Positions 41,885 through 54,569 are shown, counted from the stretch's first letter. The stretch: DNA of 64,000 bases from Pantoea agglomerans (GCF_021397715.1 NZ_CP090207.1:558001-622000), one strand, 5' to 3'. The notes: generated by a model not told the origin, from the sequence alone. Numbers and translations are program-made.

Positions 41885-43403
41885 GAGTGACCAGGGTTCG
41901 AAGAAAAACCGCCGCAGTTTACCATATTCTGTCTGGCCTGCGCAGGCGGTGGCGCAACTGGAGCGTGAAGGTGCTGATGCGCTCGGCATCACCTTGTATG
42001 AACTGATGCTGCGCGCCGGGCAGGCGGCCTATGAACATCTCAACGCCTGCTGGCCTGACGCCCGGCACTGGCTGATCCTGTGTGGTCATGGCAATAACGG
42101 CGGCGATGGCTATGTGGTGGCGCGTCTGGGGCAGGCGGCGGGTAAACAGGTGACGCTGTTGGCCTGTGAAGGGGCGAAACCGCTGCCTGAAGAGGCGCAG
42201 CGCGCGCGGGATGCCTGGCTGGATGCGGGCGGCGACATTCATGCTGCGGATGCCGCCTGGCCAGAACAGGTTGATGTAATTGTTGATGCGCTGCTCGGGA
42301 CCGGCATTAATCGCGCGCCCGCTGAACCCTATAGCACGCTGATCCAGCTGGCGAATGCCCATGCCGCGCCGATCCTCGCTATCGACATGCCTTCTGGTTT
42401 AGCCGCCAGTACCGGCAGTGTGCCCGGCGAGGTCATCAACGCCACCCATACCCTGAGCGTGCTGGCGCTTAAACCGGGACAGATTACCGGCAAGGCCCGC
42501 GATTATGTCGGTGAGTTGCACTATGCCGACCTTGGCCTGCAGGCTTTTCTGGCGGCGGAATCAGCACCGATGGCGCGCTATGATGCCAGCGCGCTTACGC
42601 AGTGGCTCAGGCCGCGTAAACCGACCTCGCACAAAGGCGATCAGGGGCGTTTACTGGTGGTTGGCGGCGATACCGGTACCGCGGGCGCGGTGCGAATGAC
42701 GGCGGAAGCGGCCCTGCGCAGCGGTAGTGGGTTAGTGCGAGTACTTACTCACAAAGATAATATTATCCCGATCCTGACGGCGCGGCCGGAAATCATGGTC
42801 GATGAACTGACTGATGAACAGCTGACCGCCGCACTGGCGTGGGCGGATGTGATTGCGATTGGTCCAGGCCTGGGGCAGCGCGAGTGGGGCAAGCGGGCGC
42901 TGGAACGGGTCGCCGAAAGCGAAAAGCCGATGCTTTGGGATGCGGATGCACTTAACCTGCTGGCAATCAGTGCGGAGAAACGTCAGAATCGCATCATTAC
43001 GCCACATCCTGGCGAAGCGGCACGTCTGCTCAATATCAAGACCAGTGAAGTTGAGAGTGACCGCTTACATGCAGCGCAGATGCTGACGCAGCGCTACGGT
43101 GGTGTGGTGGTACTGAAAGGCGCGGGCACGCTGATCGCCAGCGAGCAGGGTGAAATGGCGTTTGCCGACGTGGGAAATGCCGGTATGGCTTCCGGCGGCA
43201 TGGGGGATCTCCTGAGTGGGATTATCGCCTCGCTGATGGGCCAGAAACTGGCGCTGTTTGATGCTGCCTGTGCCGGCTGCGTAGCCCACGGTGCCGCTGC
43301 GGATGCGGTGGCTGCACAACGAGGCACGCGCGGTATGCTGGCAACAGATTTACTTGAGCTGCTGTGGCAGTTTGTTAATCCTGAGATGAATTACGAAGCA
43401 TGA
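41883..43403 (+). CDS. nnr: Bifunctional NAD(P)H-hydrate epimerase / ADP-dependent dehydratase
   Basis: Repairs damaged NADHX and NADPHX. The 506-residue fusion has an N-terminal epimerase (YjeF_N, about 20-225; [17 protein letters not shown] near 68-84) and a C-terminal ribokinase-like dehydratase (YjeF_C, about 235-500; [16 protein letters not shown] near 254-269, and [20 protein letters not shown] near 434-453). The start codon overlaps queG divergently, and the stop overlaps tsaE by 4 bp (ATGA). It heads the tsaE-amiB-mutL-miaA-hfq-hfl series. Confidence 0.97.
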   Translation: MSDQGSKKNRRSLPYSVWPAQAVAQLEREGADALGITLYELMLRAGQAAYEHLNACWPDARHWLILCGHGNNGGDGYVVARLGQAAGKQVTLLACEGAKPLPEEAQRARDAWLDAGGDIHAADAAWPEQVDVIVDALLGTGINRAPAEPYSTLIQLANAHAAPILAIDMPSGLAASTGSVPGEVINATHTLSVLALKPGQITGKARDYVGELHYADLGLQAFLAAESAPMARYDASALTQWLRPRKPTSHKGDQGRLLVVGGDTGTAGAVRMTAEAALRSGSGLVRVLTHKDNIIPILTARPEIMVDELTDEQLTAALAWADVIAIGPGLGQREWGKRALERVAESEKPMLWDADALNLLAISAEKRQNRIITPHPGEAARLLNIKTSEVESDRLHAAQMLTQRYGGVVVLKGAGTLIASEQGEMAFADVGNAGMASGGMGDLLSGIIASLMGQKLALFDAACAGCVAHGAAADAVAAQRGTRGMLATDLLELLWQFVNPEMNYEA

Positions 43404-43876
43404 AGACCTGTGTTATTTCTTTGCCCGATGAGGCGGCAACGCTCGGTTTGGGCGCTCAGCTGGCGCGTGCCTGTGGCAACGCGGCGGTCATTTATCTCTA
43501 TGGCGATCTGGGGGCGGGTAAAACCACCTTCAGCCGCGGCTTTCTGCAGGCGCTGGGTCACCAGGGTAACGTAAAAAGCCCGACCTACACGCTGGTCGAG
43601 CCTTACACCCTGGGTGAGCGCTCACTTTATCATTTTGACCTCTATCGTCTTGCCGATCCGGAAGAGCTGGAATTTATGGGCATCCGCGATTACTTCAGCG
43701 GCGATGCCATCTGTCTGGTCGAATGGCCGCAGCAGGGCGAAGGGTTTCTGCCGTCGCCCGACCTCTCCTTAACGCTGCGCTACGTCGGTGACGCGCGTGA
43801 AGCGGAACTGGCGGCCCATACGCCACTGGCAGAGCAGTGGATAGCGTCACTTGCACAACACAGGGACCCGGCATGA
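43400..43876 (+). CDS. tsaE: tRNA threonylcarbamoyladenosine biosynthesis ATPase TsaE
   Basis: Essential ATPase of the TsaBDE complex that makes the universal t6A37 modification in ANN-decoding tRNAs. The 158-residue protein carries the Walker A loop GDLGAGKT (35-42), the switch/threonine segment [10 protein letters not shown] (about 60-69), and HFDLYRL with the Walker-B-like region near 80-86. It overlaps nnr (ATGA) and amiB (ATGA) at its ends, so translation is probably coupled on both sides. Confidence 0.98.
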   Translation: MKTCVISLPDEAATLGLGAQLARACGNAAVIYLYGDLGAGKTTFSRGFLQALGHQGNVKSPTYTLVEPYTLGERSLYHFDLYRLADPEELEFMGIRDYFSGDAICLVEWPQQGEGFLPSPDLSLTLRYVGDAREAELAAHTPLAEQWIASLAQHRDPA

Positions 43877-45543
43877 AGTCACGGATGAAATGGGCGTTAG
43901 TGACACTGCTGCTGCTGGTCTGCACGCCGCTGTTCGCGGCCACACTGTCTGATATCAAAGTCGCCAATGGCGATAACCAGGCCACGGTGACCCTGAGCTT
44001 TGCTGGTCAGCCCGTGTATGGTTTTTTCCCGCTGCGCAATCCGGATCGGGTGGTGCTGGATGTGCGCCAGAGTGGGGTAGTGCAGGGACTGCCGCTGAAC
44101 TTCAGCGGTGAAAACATCGTAAAGCGCATCCGCACCAGCACGCCGAAAGATAAACAGAGCGTACGGCTGGTGTTTGAGCTGACGCAGCCTGGCAAAACCC
44201 GGGCGGTTACGCAGCGTAACGGTAGCAACTACAGCGTGGTGTTTACCATTACCGGTACGCGTCCGGCCGTCACCCGCACGGTGCCCGCTCCGGCAACGGC
44301 ACCAGCGCGCGCGCCGGTTCAGAGCGCGGCCGCTGCCAATCCGTTTAATGCTAATCCGGTCACCGCTGTCACCAGCACGGCCAGCACGGTACGTCCGGGC
44401 AGCGCGGTGAGCCGCAACGACACGGTGATCGTGGCGATTGATGCCGGACACGGCGGTCAGGACCCTGGCGCGATCGGACAGCGCGGGCTGAAAGAGAAGA
44501 ATGTCACCATCGCTATCGCCCGTAAGCTGCGGGTGCTGCTAAATAATGACCCGATGTTCAAAGGCGTCCTGACCCGTGATGGCGACTACTTTATTTCGGT
44601 GATGGGCCGTTCCGACGTGGCGCGTAAAGCCAACGCCAACGTGCTGGTTTCAATTCACGCCGACGCCGCGCCAAGCCATGCGGCGACTGGTGCCTCGGTC
44701 TGGGTACTGTCAAACCGTCGCGCCAACAGTGAGATGGCCAACTGGCTGGAGCAGAAAGAGAAACAGTCTGAACTACTGGGCGGCGCAGGCGATCTGCTGG
44801 CGAACAGCCAGGCGGACCCTTATCTCAGCCAGGCAGTGCTTGACCTGCAGTTTGGTCATTCACAGCGTGTCGGTTATGACATCGCCCAGAAAGTGCTGCA
44901 GCAGTTACGTGGCGTCACCTCGCTGCATAAACGCTTACCTGAGCATGCCAGTCTTGGCGTGCTGCGTTCGCCGGATATTCCTTCGCTGTTGGTGGAAACC
45001 GGCTTCATCAGTAATTCCTCGGAGGAGCGACTGCTTGGCAGTAGCGCACACCAGGATAAGATTGCGCAGTCGATCTATAAAGGTCTGCGCACTTATTTCC
45101 TGGCGCACCCGCTGCAATCCATCCCAAAGGAGGAAAACCGGCCGCTGGGCTCGTCGCCAGCGGTTAGCGTGGTCAGTAATCCGGCGACCGGTGTGACGCA
45201 ATATACCGGCGCCGTTCAGCGCCACACGGTGACGCGCGGCGAGACGCTCTCTGGCATCGCCGCGAAGTATGGCGTCAGCATGGCGACCCTGCGTGAGATG
45301 AATACGCTGAAGCGCGATGTGGTGTGGGTTGGACAGCGTCTTAAAGTCCCGGCCAGTGCCGCCATCAGCCGGACGACGCGTGCCGCCCCGCGCGGCGTGA
45401 TACGTCACAAAGTGGTCCGTGGCGATTCCCTGACCGCGATAGCCGCCCACTATGGCGTCAGCCCGAAAGCGATAATGCAGACCAATAATCTGAAGTCGAC
45501 CAACGTAATGTTGGGGCAGAACCTGAAAATTCCTGCATCCTGA
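43873..45543 (+). CDS. amiB: N-acetylmuramoyl-L-alanine amidase AmiB with two LysM domains
   Basis: Periplasmic zinc amidase that splits septal peptidoglycan, activated by EnvC. From ATG 43873 (4-bp overlap with tsaE) the protein has 556 residues: signal peptide (to about 22, ending LFAAT), AMIN domain (about 23-125), an Ala/Pro/Thr-rich linker (about 130-180), the amidase_3 catalytic domain (about 185-415; zinc ligand H193 in [30 protein letters not shown]) and two C-terminal LysM repeats (about 450-494 and 511-556). It is about 110 residues longer than the E. coli protein as remembered. A 12-codon earlier in-frame ATG inside tsaE is rejected because it would precede the signal peptide. Confidence 0.97.
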   Translation: MKSRMKWALVTLLLLVCTPLFAATLSDIKVANGDNQATVTLSFAGQPVYGFFPLRNPDRVVLDVRQSGVVQGLPLNFSGENIVKRIRTSTPKDKQSVRLVFELTQPGKTRAVTQRNGSNYSVVFTITGTRPAVTRTVPAPATAPARAPVQSAAAANPFNANPVTAVTSTASTVRPGSAVSRNDTVIVAIDAGHGGQDPGAIGQRGLKEKNVTIAIARKLRVLLNNDPMFKGVLTRDGDYFISVMGRSDVARKANANVLVSIHADAAPSHAATGASVWVLSNRRANSEMANWLEQKEKQSELLGGAGDLLANSQADPYLSQAVLDLQFGHSQRVGYDIAQKVLQQLRGVTSLHKRLPEHASLGVLRSPDIPSLLVETGFISNSSEERLLGSSAHQDKIAQSIYKGLRTYFLAHPLQSIPKEENRPLGSSPAVSVVSNPATGVTQYTGAVQRHTVTRGETLSGIAAKYGVSMATLREMNTLKRDVVWVGQRLKVPASAAISRTTRAAPRGVIRHKVVRGDSLTAIAAHYGVSPKAIMQTNNLKSTNVMLGQNLKIPAS

Positions 45544-45592
45544 TTGTTCGCCCGGCCACTGCGCCGGGCTGTCAGCTAAAAGGATATCCATC

Positions 45593-47437
45593 ATGCCGAT
45601 ACAAATTTTACCGCCGCAGCTGGCGAACCAGATTGCGGCGGGAGAAGTGGTCGAGCGTCCTGCATCGGTTGTGAAAGAGCTGGTGGAAAACAGCCTTGAT
45701 GCTGGCGCAACGCGCATTGATGTTGAGATTGAAAAGGGCGGCGCGAAGCTGATTCGTATCCGTGATAACGGGTGCGGCATCGTTAAAAGCGAACTGGCGA
45801 TGGCGCTGGCCCGTCACGCCACCAGTAAAATTGCCTCACTGGATGACCTCGAGGCGATCATGAGCCTCGGTTTTCGTGGTGAAGCGCTGGCCAGCATCAG
45901 CTCGGTCTCGCGTCTGACCCTGACCTCACGTACCGCCGATCAAACCGAAGCCTGGCAGGCTTATGCCGAAGGGCGCGATATGGCCGTGACGGTCAAACCG
46001 GCTGCGCATCCGTGCGGCACCACGCTGGAAGTGCTGGATCTGTTTTACAACACGCCGGCGCGCCGCAAATTCATGCGTACCGAAAAAACCGAATTTGGCC
46101 ACATTGACGAAGTGATTCGCCGCATTGCGCTGGCTCGCTTTGATGTCGCTATCTCGCTCAGCCACAATGGCAAAATGATGCGTCAGTATCGGGCGGTAAG
46201 TGATGAGAGTCAGCGCGAACGGCGGCTGGCGGCGATTTGCGGCGTGACCTTTATGCAACATGCGTTACGCATCGAGTGGCAGCACGACGATCTGTCGCTG
46301 CGCGGCTGGGTCGCCGATCCTACCGGTTCCCGTCAGGTCAGCGAGCTGCAGTATTGCTACGTCAATGGCCGCATGATGCGGGACAAGCTGATCAATCATG
46401 CTATTCGTCAGGCTTTCCAGACCCAGCTGCAGGACGATCAGCAACCCGCCTATGTGCTCTATCTGGAAATTGACCCGCACCAGGTGGATGTTAACGTCCA
46501 TCCGGCGAAACATGAGGTGCGCTTTCATCAGTCGCGGCTGGTGCATGATTTTATTTATCAGGGCGTGATGAGTGTCCTGCAGGCCAGCGCCTCACCCGCC
46601 TTGCCGACGCTGCAGGCTGAAGAGCCTGCCCCGCGCTGGCAGCCGGAGAACCGGCAGGCCGCCGGCGGCAACCACTTCTCACAGCCCAGCGCGCGTCGCA
46701 GCGAGTCAACGCCCGCCGCCGCGCCCGCCTGGCAGAACAAAGAGAACAGCTATCGTCAGCGGGAAGGGGCGGTTTATCAGCAGTTGCTGAAAACCCCTGC
46801 CAGCGGCGCGTCACCGGCGAAGCAGGCTGAAGCTGCGCCGCGTCCCGTCGCTGTCGCTAAAGAGTCACCGCTGGCGGCACATGCTCAGAGTTTTGGCCGG
46901 GTACTGACGGTGCTGCATCACCACTATGCGTTACTGGAGCAGGATCAGCGATTGCTGCTGCTGGCCTTGCCGGTCGCGGCACGCTGGTTAAAACAGGCGC
47001 AGCTGCAGCCGGGTGAAGCGGGATTAAAACCGCAGCCGTTACTGATCCCGGTACGGCTTAAAATTGCGCAGACAGAGCGGCAGGCGGCCGAGGAAAATAG
47101 CAGTCTGCTCAGTCAGATGGGCATTGATTTGCAGCTGGAATGGGACCATGTGACCCTCCGCGCGGTTCCTTTACCGTTACGAACACAAAATTTACAAATC
47201 TTGATTCCTGAACTGTTAGGCTATCTCGCCCGGCAGCAGGATAACTCTGCGACGCAGCTGGCCCAGTGGCTGGCGCGGCGTCAGGATGCAGAGTCATCTG
47301 ACTGGAATCACTCACAGGCGATCAATCTGCTGGCTGAGCTCGAAAGGCTCTGTCCACAGTTACTGAAATCGCCGCCTTCAGGTCTGTTACAGGCCATTGA
47401 GATTGAGAGCGCGATTGACGCGTTGAAGCATGAGTGA
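45593..47437 (+). CDS. mutL: DNA mismatch repair protein MutL
   Basis: ATPase that couples MutS mismatch recognition to MutH and UvrD. The 614-residue protein has the GHKL motifs in the N-terminal part ([12 protein letters not shown] near 33-44, RDNGCGI near 57-63, [14 protein letters not shown] near 93-106), a variable Ala/Pro/Gln linker (about 335-425) and a C-terminal dimerisation domain (about 430-614). The C-terminal endonuclease DQHAxxE motif is absent, as in other MutH-using bacteria. It starts 49 bp after amiB and overlaps miaA by 8 bp. Confidence 0.98.
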   Translation: MPIQILPPQLANQIAAGEVVERPASVVKELVENSLDAGATRIDVEIEKGGAKLIRIRDNGCGIVKSELAMALARHATSKIASLDDLEAIMSLGFRGEALASISSVSRLTLTSRTADQTEAWQAYAEGRDMAVTVKPAAHPCGTTLEVLDLFYNTPARRKFMRTEKTEFGHIDEVIRRIALARFDVAISLSHNGKMMRQYRAVSDESQRERRLAAICGVTFMQHALRIEWQHDDLSLRGWVADPTGSRQVSELQYCYVNGRMMRDKLINHAIRQAFQTQLQDDQQPAYVLYLEIDPHQVDVNVHPAKHEVRFHQSRLVHDFIYQGVMSVLQASASPALPTLQAEEPAPRWQPENRQAAGGNHFSQPSARRSESTPAAAPAWQNKENSYRQREGAVYQQLLKTPASGASPAKQAEAAPRPVAVAKESPLAAHAQSFGRVLTVLHHHYALLEQDQRLLLLALPVAARWLKQAQLQPGEAGLKPQPLLIPVRLKIAQTERQAAEENSSLLSQMGIDLQLEWDHVTLRAVPLPLRTQNLQILIPELLGYLARQQDNSATQLAQWLARRQDAESSDWNHSQAINLLAELERLCPQLLKSPPSGLLQAIEIESAIDALKHE

Positions 47438-48380
47438 ACAAAACCAGGCTGGCCGGCCAAAGGCTATTTTTTTGATGGGACCCACAGCATCGGGTAAAAC
47501 TGCCTTAGCGATTGAGCTACGTAAGCAGTTGCCAGTGGAACTAATCAGCGTAGATTCTGCCTTAATCTATCGTCAGATGGATATTGGTACGGCGAAACCG
47601 TCGGTTGAAGAGTTAGCAGTGGCACCCCATCGTTTGCTGGACATACGCGATCCCGCGGAGGCCTATTCGGCTGCCGAGTTTCGACGTGATGCGTTAGCAG
47701 AAATGGCGGATATCGTTCAGGCCGGACGAATTCCGTTGCTTGTTGGTGGAACCATGCTCTACTTCAAGGCGTTACTTGAGGGATTGTCGCCGTTGCCCTC
47801 GGCCGATCCTGAGGTTCGTCAGCGGATAGAGCAAACGGCGCGTGAAAAAGGCTGGGAAGCTTTACACCGCCAGCTGTGTGAAATCGACCCGGTTGCCGGC
47901 AGTCGTATTCATCCGAATGATCCGCAGAGACTTTCGCGAGCACTGGAAGTTTTTTTTATTTCGGGTAAAACTTTAACGGAACTGACAAAAACTTCCGGCG
48001 AAGCGTTACCCTACGACGTGTACCAGTTTGCCATCGCCCCCGCGAGCCGTGAACTGTTACATCAGCGCATCGCGTTGCGTTTTGAGCAGATGCTGGCGTC
48101 AGGATTTGAAGCGGAGTCTCGGGCCCTGTTTGCACGAGGTGATTTGCATACGGACATGCCTTCCATTCGTTGTGTGGGTTATCGCCAGATGTGGTCTTAT
48201 TTATCGGGCGAAATCGATTATGACGAGATGGTTTATCGGGGAATTTGCGCAACCCGGCAACTTGCTAAGCGTCAAATCACCTGGTTACGCGGCTGGGAAA
48301 ACGTGCACTGGTTAGACAGTGACGAGCCCCAACTGGCGCGTGACAGGGTGTTACAGGTTCTTAGTGCGAAGCATGGGTGA
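47430..48380 (+). CDS. miaA: tRNA dimethylallyltransferase MiaA
   Basis: Transfers a dimethylallyl group to A37 of tRNAs reading UNN codons (first step to ms2i6A). The 316-residue protein has the P-loop GPTASGKT (17-24), the catalytic aspartate segment [19 protein letters not shown] (about 40-58) and the conserved [22 protein letters not shown] region near 102-123. Codon use looks slightly more A+T-rich by eye than in the neighbouring genes. It overlaps mutL by 8 bp; hfq follows after 103 bp. Confidence 0.98.
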   Translation: MSEQNQAGRPKAIFLMGPTASGKTALAIELRKQLPVELISVDSALIYRQMDIGTAKPSVEELAVAPHRLLDIRDPAEAYSAAEFRRDALAEMADIVQAGRIPLLVGGTMLYFKALLEGLSPLPSADPEVRQRIEQTAREKGWEALHRQLCEIDPVAGSRIHPNDPQRLSRALEVFFISGKTLTELTKTSGEALPYDVYQFAIAPASRELLHQRIALRFEQMLASGFEAESRALFARGDLHTDMPSIRCVGYRQMWSYLSGEIDYDEMVYRGICATRQLAKRQITWLRGWENVHWLDSDEPQLARDRVLQVLSAKHG

Positions 48381-48471
48381 TTGTGTACAATTAACTGGTT
48401 ATCGTGCGCAAATTTTTACGCAGTTTTTTCAGAACCATAGGTTCTACAAGCAACAAACAACAAGCATATAA

Positions 48472-48798
<327 letters not shown>

Positions 48799-48813
48799 CG
48801 CGTCACCGTACAG

Positions 48814-48856
48814 CCAGGACTGGAGAGCACATTTGGTTTTCCGTCCTGGTCTTTTA
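48814..48856 (+). terminator. Hairpin terminator between hfq and hflX
   Basis: CCAGGAC (48814-48820) pairs with GTCCTGG (48843-48849) around a 22-nt loop and is followed by TCTTTTATTTT. It would reduce hflX transcription relative to hfq. Confidence 0.6.
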
Positions 48857-48874
48857 TTTTAGCGAGGTTATAGC

Positions 48875-50155
48875 TTGTTTGACCGTTATGATGCCGGTGA
48901 GCAGGCCGTACTGGTACACATCTGGTTCTCCCAAGACAAAGAAGTAGAAGATTTACAGGAGTTTGAAACCCTGGTCTCTTCTGCTGGCGTTGAGGCGCTG
49001 CAAGTGATCACTGGCAGCCGCAAAGCGCCACATCCCAAGTATTTTGTCGGTGAAGGAAAGGCCGTTGAAATTGCCGATGCGGTAAAAACAACTGGAGCAT
49101 CGGTCGTGTTATTCGATCATGCCCTTACGCCCGCTCAGGAAAGAAACCTTGAGCGCCTGTGCGAATGCCGGGTGATCGATCGTACCGGCCTAATTCTTGA
49201 TATCTTCGCCCAACGCGCACGCACCCATGAAGGTAAATTGCAGGTTGAGCTGGCACAGCTACGCCATCTTGCCACACGTCTGGTGCGCGGCTGGACTCAC
49301 CTTGAACGTCAGAAAGGCGGGATCGGCTTACGCGGTCCGGGTGAAACGCAGTTAGAAACTGACCGCCGTTTATTGCGCGGACGTATCAGCCAGATTTTAT
49401 CCCGTCTTGAGCGGGTAGAGAAACAGCGTGAGCAGGGACGTCAGGCGCGTGCCAAAGCCGACGTGCCGACCGTATCGCTGGTAGGCTATACCAACGCCGG
49501 TAAATCGACGCTGTTTAACGCGATGACCTCGGCCAACGTCTTTGCTGCCGATCAACTGTTTGCAACCCTGGACCCTACGCTGCGCCGCCTGAACGTCGCC
49601 GATGTCGGTGAAGTGGTGCTGGCGGATACGGTCGGCTTTATCCGTCATCTTCCTCACGATTTGGTTGCTGCGTTTAAAGCGACTCTGCAGGAGACGCGTC
49701 AGGCGACGCTGCTGCTGCATGTGATTGACGGTGCCGATGTACGCGTCACGGAAAATATTGAAGCCGTGGATGCCGTACTGGAAGAGATTGAGGCGGACGA
49801 AATCCCCACCTTACTGGTCATGAACAAGATCGATATGCTCGATGGTTTCGAACCGCGCATCGATCGTAACGAAGAAAACCTGCCAATCCGCGTCTGGCTC
49901 TCTGCGCAGAGCGGCGCTGGCATTCCGTTGTTATGGCAGGCGCTCTCTGAACGGCTGTCGGGTGAAATTGCCCAGTATGAATTACGTCTGCCACCCGAAG
50001 CGGGGCGCTTGCGCAGCCGTTTCTACCAGTTGCAGGCGATTGAGAAAGAGTGGAATCAGGAAGACGGCAGTGTAGGATTGCAGATTCGTATGCCAATCAT
50101 TGAATGGTTGCGCTTATGCAAACAGGAACCGTCGCTGACCAGTTATATTGTTTGA
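48875..50155 (+). CDS. hflX: Ribosome-associated GTPase HflX
   Basis: GTPase that binds the 50S subunit and splits or rescues stalled ribosomes, notably after heat stress. The 426-residue protein begins with a TTG codon (48875); translation then reads [16 protein letters not shown] exactly as in E. coli, and the ribosome-binding site AGCGAGG precedes it. Visible are the HflX N-terminal domain (about 20-195; [18 protein letters not shown] near 148-165), the P-loop GYTNAGKST (about 204-212), switch region [18 protein letters not shown] and NKID. An ERIC element lies between it and hflK. Confidence 0.98.
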   Translation: MFDRYDAGEQAVLVHIWFSQDKEVEDLQEFETLVSSAGVEALQVITGSRKAPHPKYFVGEGKAVEIADAVKTTGASVVLFDHALTPAQERNLERLCECRVIDRTGLILDIFAQRARTHEGKLQVELAQLRHLATRLVRGWTHLERQKGGIGLRGPGETQLETDRRLLRGRISQILSRLERVEKQREQGRQARAKADVPTVSLVGYTNAGKSTLFNAMTSANVFAADQLFATLDPTLRRLNVADVGEVVLADTVGFIRHLPHDLVAAFKATLQETRQATLLLHVIDGADVRVTENIEAVDAVLEEIEADEIPTLLVMNKIDMLDGFEPRIDRNEENLPIRVWLSAQSGAGIPLLWQALSERLSGEIAQYELRLPPEAGRLRSRFYQLQAIEKEWNQEDGSVGLQIRMPIIEWLRLCKQEPSLTSYIV

Positions 50156-50229
50156 TATTGCCCAAACGCATTTACCTTAAAAATTGAAGATTGTCGCATT
50201 TTCGTTGCAGACCGGAATACGCAGGAATG

Positions 50230-50350
50230 ACCCGAGTATTTCGGATTTCAGCAAGGCGGCAACTGAGTGAAGCCCCGGGAGCTTACGCAGGTAAGTGACC
50301 GGGGTGAGCGAAGGCAGCCAACACCGCTGCAATCCGAAAGATGAAGGGTA
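50230..50350 (+). repeat. ERIC (IRU) element in the hflX-hflK spacer
   Basis: About 120 bp matching the enterobacterial repetitive intergenic consensus: the core GAGCTTAC...GTAAGTGACCGGGGTGAGCG and the outer GGCGGCAA and GCAGCCAACACCGCTGCA parts are clear. It has a long imperfect dyad. The repeat ends 32 bp before the hflK start codon, so it is transcribed between the two genes. Confidence 0.9.
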
Positions 50351-50382
50351 AAAACCGCAAATACAATAAATGGAGTAGAGAC

Positions 50383-51621
50383 ATGGCGTGGAATCAGCCC
50401 GGAAATAACGGACAGGACCGCGACCCGTGGGGAAGCAGCAATAATCAAGGCGGCAACTCTGGGGGGAATAAAGGAGGACGGGAATCCGGGCCTCCCGATC
50501 TGGATGATATCTTCCGTAAGCTGAGCAAGAAGCTTGGTGGTCTGGGCGGTGGCAAACAGAACGATAGCGGTCAGCGCGGCTCCGGCAGCGGCGGCAAAAT
50601 TGTTGGCATTGTAGCCGTTGCGGCCGTGGTTATCTGGGCGGCAAGCGGTTTCTACACCATCAAAGAAGCGGAACGTGGCGTGGTGACGCGCTTCGGCAAA
50701 TTCAGTCATCTGGTTGAACCGGGTCTGAACTGGAAGCCGACTTTCATCGATCAGGTGCGTGCCGTTAACGTTGAAGCGGTGCGTGAACTGGCGGCGTCAG
50801 GCGTGATGCTGACCTCGGACGAAAACGTGGTACGGGTTGAGATGAACGTCCAGTATCGGGTTACCGATCCGGAACGTTATCTGTTTGCCGTGACCAGCGC
50901 GGATGACAGTCTGCGTCAGGCCACTGACAGCGCACTGCGCGGCGTGATTGGCCGTTCCACCATGGACCGTATTCTGACCGAAGGTCGTACCGTGGTGCGT
51001 AGCGATACCCAGCGTGAGATTGATGAGACTATTCGTCCATACAATATGGGCATCGCGGTACTGGACGTTAACTTCCAGGCGGCGCGTCCACCGGAAGAAG
51101 TGAAGTCAGCGTTTGATGACGCTATTGCGGCGCGTGAAAACCGCGAGCAGTACGTTCGTGAAGCCGAAGCCTACGCCAATGAAGTTCAGCCGCGTGCTAA
51201 CGGCCAGGCGCAGCGTATTCTGGAAGAAGCCCGCGCCTATAAAGAGCGTACGGTTCTGGAAGCACAGGGTGAAGTGGCGCGGTTTGCCAAGATTCTGCCT
51301 GAGTACAAAGCGGCTCCGGAAATTACCAAAGAGCGTCTCTATATCGAAACGATGGAACGCGTGTTAAGCCATACGCGCAAAGTACTGGTTAACGATCGTG
51401 GCAATAACCTGATGGTGCTGCCGCTCGATCAACTGATGCGTGGCGGTCAGGCTTCAGCCGGCCAGAACGGTCAGAAAGGGGGCAATGCCGCCTCGCAGCC
51501 TGCGCTCTCCGATCGCAGCGCCAGCCGCAGTGACACGTCGTCATACAGTCCGGATAGCATCATGGATCAGCGTCGGGCTAACGCTCTGCGCAACGACAGC
51601 CAGCGCGAAGGGAGAGAGTAA
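50383..51621 (+). CDS. hflK: FtsH protease modulator HflK
   Basis: SPFH-family subunit of the HflKC membrane cage that encloses FtsH and controls its access to substrates. From ATG 50383 (after GGAGTAGAGAC) the protein has 412 residues: a Gly/Asn/Asp-rich cytoplasmic start (1-65), one membrane helix (about 70-90), the SPFH/band-7 domain (about 95-260) and a helical region (about 265-345), ending in a Gln/Ser/Ala-rich tail. The 14-codon upstream frame belongs to the ERIC sequence and is rejected. hflC follows after 3 bp. Confidence 0.97.
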   Translation: MAWNQPGNNGQDRDPWGSSNNQGGNSGGNKGGRESGPPDLDDIFRKLSKKLGGLGGGKQNDSGQRGSGSGGKIVGIVAVAAVVIWAASGFYTIKEAERGVVTRFGKFSHLVEPGLNWKPTFIDQVRAVNVEAVRELAASGVMLTSDENVVRVEMNVQYRVTDPERYLFAVTSADDSLRQATDSALRGVIGRSTMDRILTEGRTVVRSDTQREIDETIRPYNMGIAVLDVNFQAARPPEEVKSAFDDAIAARENREQYVREAEAYANEVQPRANGQAQRILEEARAYKERTVLEAQGEVARFAKILPEYKAAPEITKERLYIETMERVLSHTRKVLVNDRGNNLMVLPLDQLMRGGQASAGQNGQKGGNAASQPALSDRSASRSDTSSYSPDSIMDQRRANALRNDSQREGRE

Positions 51622-51624
51622 TCG

Positions 51625-52629
51625 ATGCGTAAGCCAATTATAGTATTAATCATTGTCGTGCTGGTGGCGCTCTATGCGTCGCTGTTTGTGGTGCAGGAAG
51701 GCCAGCGTGGCATTGTACTGCGCTTCGGTAAAGTCCTGCGCGACAATGAAAACAAACCGCAGGTGTTTGAACCGGGTCTGCATTTCAAAATTCCTTTCCT
51801 GGAAACGGTAAAAACGCTGGATGCCCGTATTCAGACCATGGACAACCAGGCCGATCGCTTCGTCACCAAAGAGAAGAAAGATCTGATCGTCGACTCCTAC
51901 ATCAAATGGCGTATCAGCGACTTCAGTCGTTACTACCTGGCCACCGGTGGCGGCGATGTCTCTCAGGCGGAAGTGCTGCTGAAACGTAAGTTCAGTGACC
52001 GTCTGCGTTCGGAAATGGGCCGTCTGGATGTGAAAGACATCGTGACCGACTCTCGTGGTCGTCTGACCACTGACGTACGTGATGCGCTGAATACCGGTAG
52101 TGCGGGCAACGATGATGAAATCGCGACGCCAGCCGCCGATGATGCAATCGCCAGTGCGGCCGCGCGTGTCGAGCGTGAAACCAACAGCAGCGAACCGGCA
52201 CCAAACCCGAACAGTATGGCGGCGTTAGGTATTCAGGTGGTGGATGTGCGCATTAAGCAGATCAACCTGCCGACCGAAGTCTCTGATGCGATCTTCAACC
52301 GTATGCGTGCTGAACGTGAAGCGGTGGCGCGTAGCCAGCGTTCACAGGGTCAGGAAGAGGCAGAAAAACTGCGCGCCCAGGCGGATTATCAGGTGACGCG
52401 TACGCTGGCCGAAGCCCAGCGTGAAGCGCTGATTACCCGCGGTGATGGTGATGCGGAAACGGCGCGACTGTTTGCTGCGGCATTCAGCCAGGACCCGGAC
52501 TTCTACGCCTTTATTCGTAGCCTGCGTGCCTATGAAAACAGCTTCAATGATAATCAGGATGTGATGGTGTTAAGCCCGGATAGCGACTTCTTCCGATATA
52601 TGAAGGCGCCCTCTAACGCGACCCGTTAA
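51625..52629 (+). CDS. hflC: FtsH protease modulator HflC
   Basis: Partner of HflK in the periplasmic HflKC cage around FtsH. The 334-residue length is identical to E. coli HflC. An N-terminal membrane helix (about 4-22) is followed by the SPFH domain (about 25-190) and a long helix (REAVARSQRSQGQEEAEKLRAQ, about 230-251) and C-terminal DSDFFRYMK motif. It starts 3 bp after hflK and is closed by a strong terminator, so hflX-hflK-hflC forms the end of the operon. Confidence 0.98.
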   Translation: MRKPIIVLIIVVLVALYASLFVVQEGQRGIVLRFGKVLRDNENKPQVFEPGLHFKIPFLETVKTLDARIQTMDNQADRFVTKEKKDLIVDSYIKWRISDFSRYYLATGGGDVSQAEVLLKRKFSDRLRSEMGRLDVKDIVTDSRGRLTTDVRDALNTGSAGNDDEIATPAADDAIASAAARVERETNSSEPAPNPNSMAALGIQVVDVRIKQINLPTEVSDAIFNRMRAEREAVARSQRSQGQEEAEKLRAQADYQVTRTLAEAQREALITRGDGDAETARLFAAAFSQDPDFYAFIRSLRAYENSFNDNQDVMVLSPDSDFFRYMKAPSNATR

Positions 52630-52646
52630 GAACTGATATAACCTAC

Positions 52647-52675
52647 AGGCCGACAATGTTGTCGGCCTTTTTTTT
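52647..52675 (+). terminator. Intrinsic terminator after hflC
   Basis: AGGCCGACAA and TTGTCGGCCT form a 10-bp arm pair around TG and are followed by TTTTTTTT, 17 bp after the hflC stop. Confidence 0.95.
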
Positions 52676-52685
52676 GGGTATCAGT

Positions 52686-52886
52686 ATGAAAACAAGCATC
52701 TGGATGGCGCTGGCGCTGGTGTTAGTGCTGGAGGGATTGGGACCGATGTTCATGCCGCGCGCCTGGCGCCGGATGATACTGGCCATGACGCAGCTGCCCG
52801 ATCGGCTGTTGCACCGTTTTGGCGGCGGCCTGGTGGTGGCAGGAATGGTGATCTATTGCATGCTCAGTCTGCACGGTAATCTCTGA
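52686..52886 (+). CDS. yjeT: YjeT family small inner-membrane protein (DUF2065)
   Basis: A 66-residue protein with two hydrophobic helices (about 3-22 and 46-64) and the DUF2065 pattern EGLGPMFMPRAWRRMI between them. The start at ATG 52686 is chosen over an upstream in-frame codon that lies in the hflC terminator. It sits between hflC and purA as in E. coli. Function unknown. Confidence 0.9.
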   Translation: MKTSIWMALALVLVLEGLGPMFMPRAWRRMILAMTQLPDRLLHRFGGGLVVAGMVIYCMLSLHGNL

Positions 52887-52970
52887 CGCCTGGCTGACGG
52901 CGCATAAATTGTGCCTGTTGCCTCCATTTTCCCCAACATGTTGTAGTGATCAAAACACAGGCAAAAAAGC

Positions 52971-52986
52971 GCGCAATCGTATGCTA
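52971..52986 (+). promoter_or_regulatory. Candidate PurR operator upstream of purA
   Basis: GCGCAATCGTATGCTA matches the PurR consensus (ACGCAAACGTTTGCGT) at 12 of 16 positions, including the central GCAANCG. It is 66 bp before the purA start codon. E. coli purA is a known PurR target. Confidence 0.55.
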
Positions 52987-53048
52987 AAAGTGCTGAAAAC
53001 CACCGGATCAGATGGTAGAATCCTTTTTTAAGCAATCGGTGATTTTGA

Positions 53049-54350
<1,302 letters not shown>

Positions 54351-54356
54351 TCACCC

Positions 54357-54385
54357 AGGCCGGACCTTGTCCGGCCTTTGTTTTT
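54357..54385 (+). terminator. Intrinsic terminator after purA
   Basis: AGGCCGGAC and GTCCGGCCT form a 9-bp stem around CTT, followed by TTGTTTTT. Confidence 0.93.
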
Positions 54386-54569
54386 CCACTCTGTGATGCC
54401 ACTTATCCCCGCTTCGCTTGTCCAACTTAGTGCTGGCTGAAAAAAACGCACGGTCAATCAGACTCTGGTTTATCATCATAGCCATTCGCATGGCGATCCG
54501 ATCTATTCCTGACATCAATCGCAAGCCGGATTATGTGATGCCAATTTTTGATGATTCACTGAGGTTACT

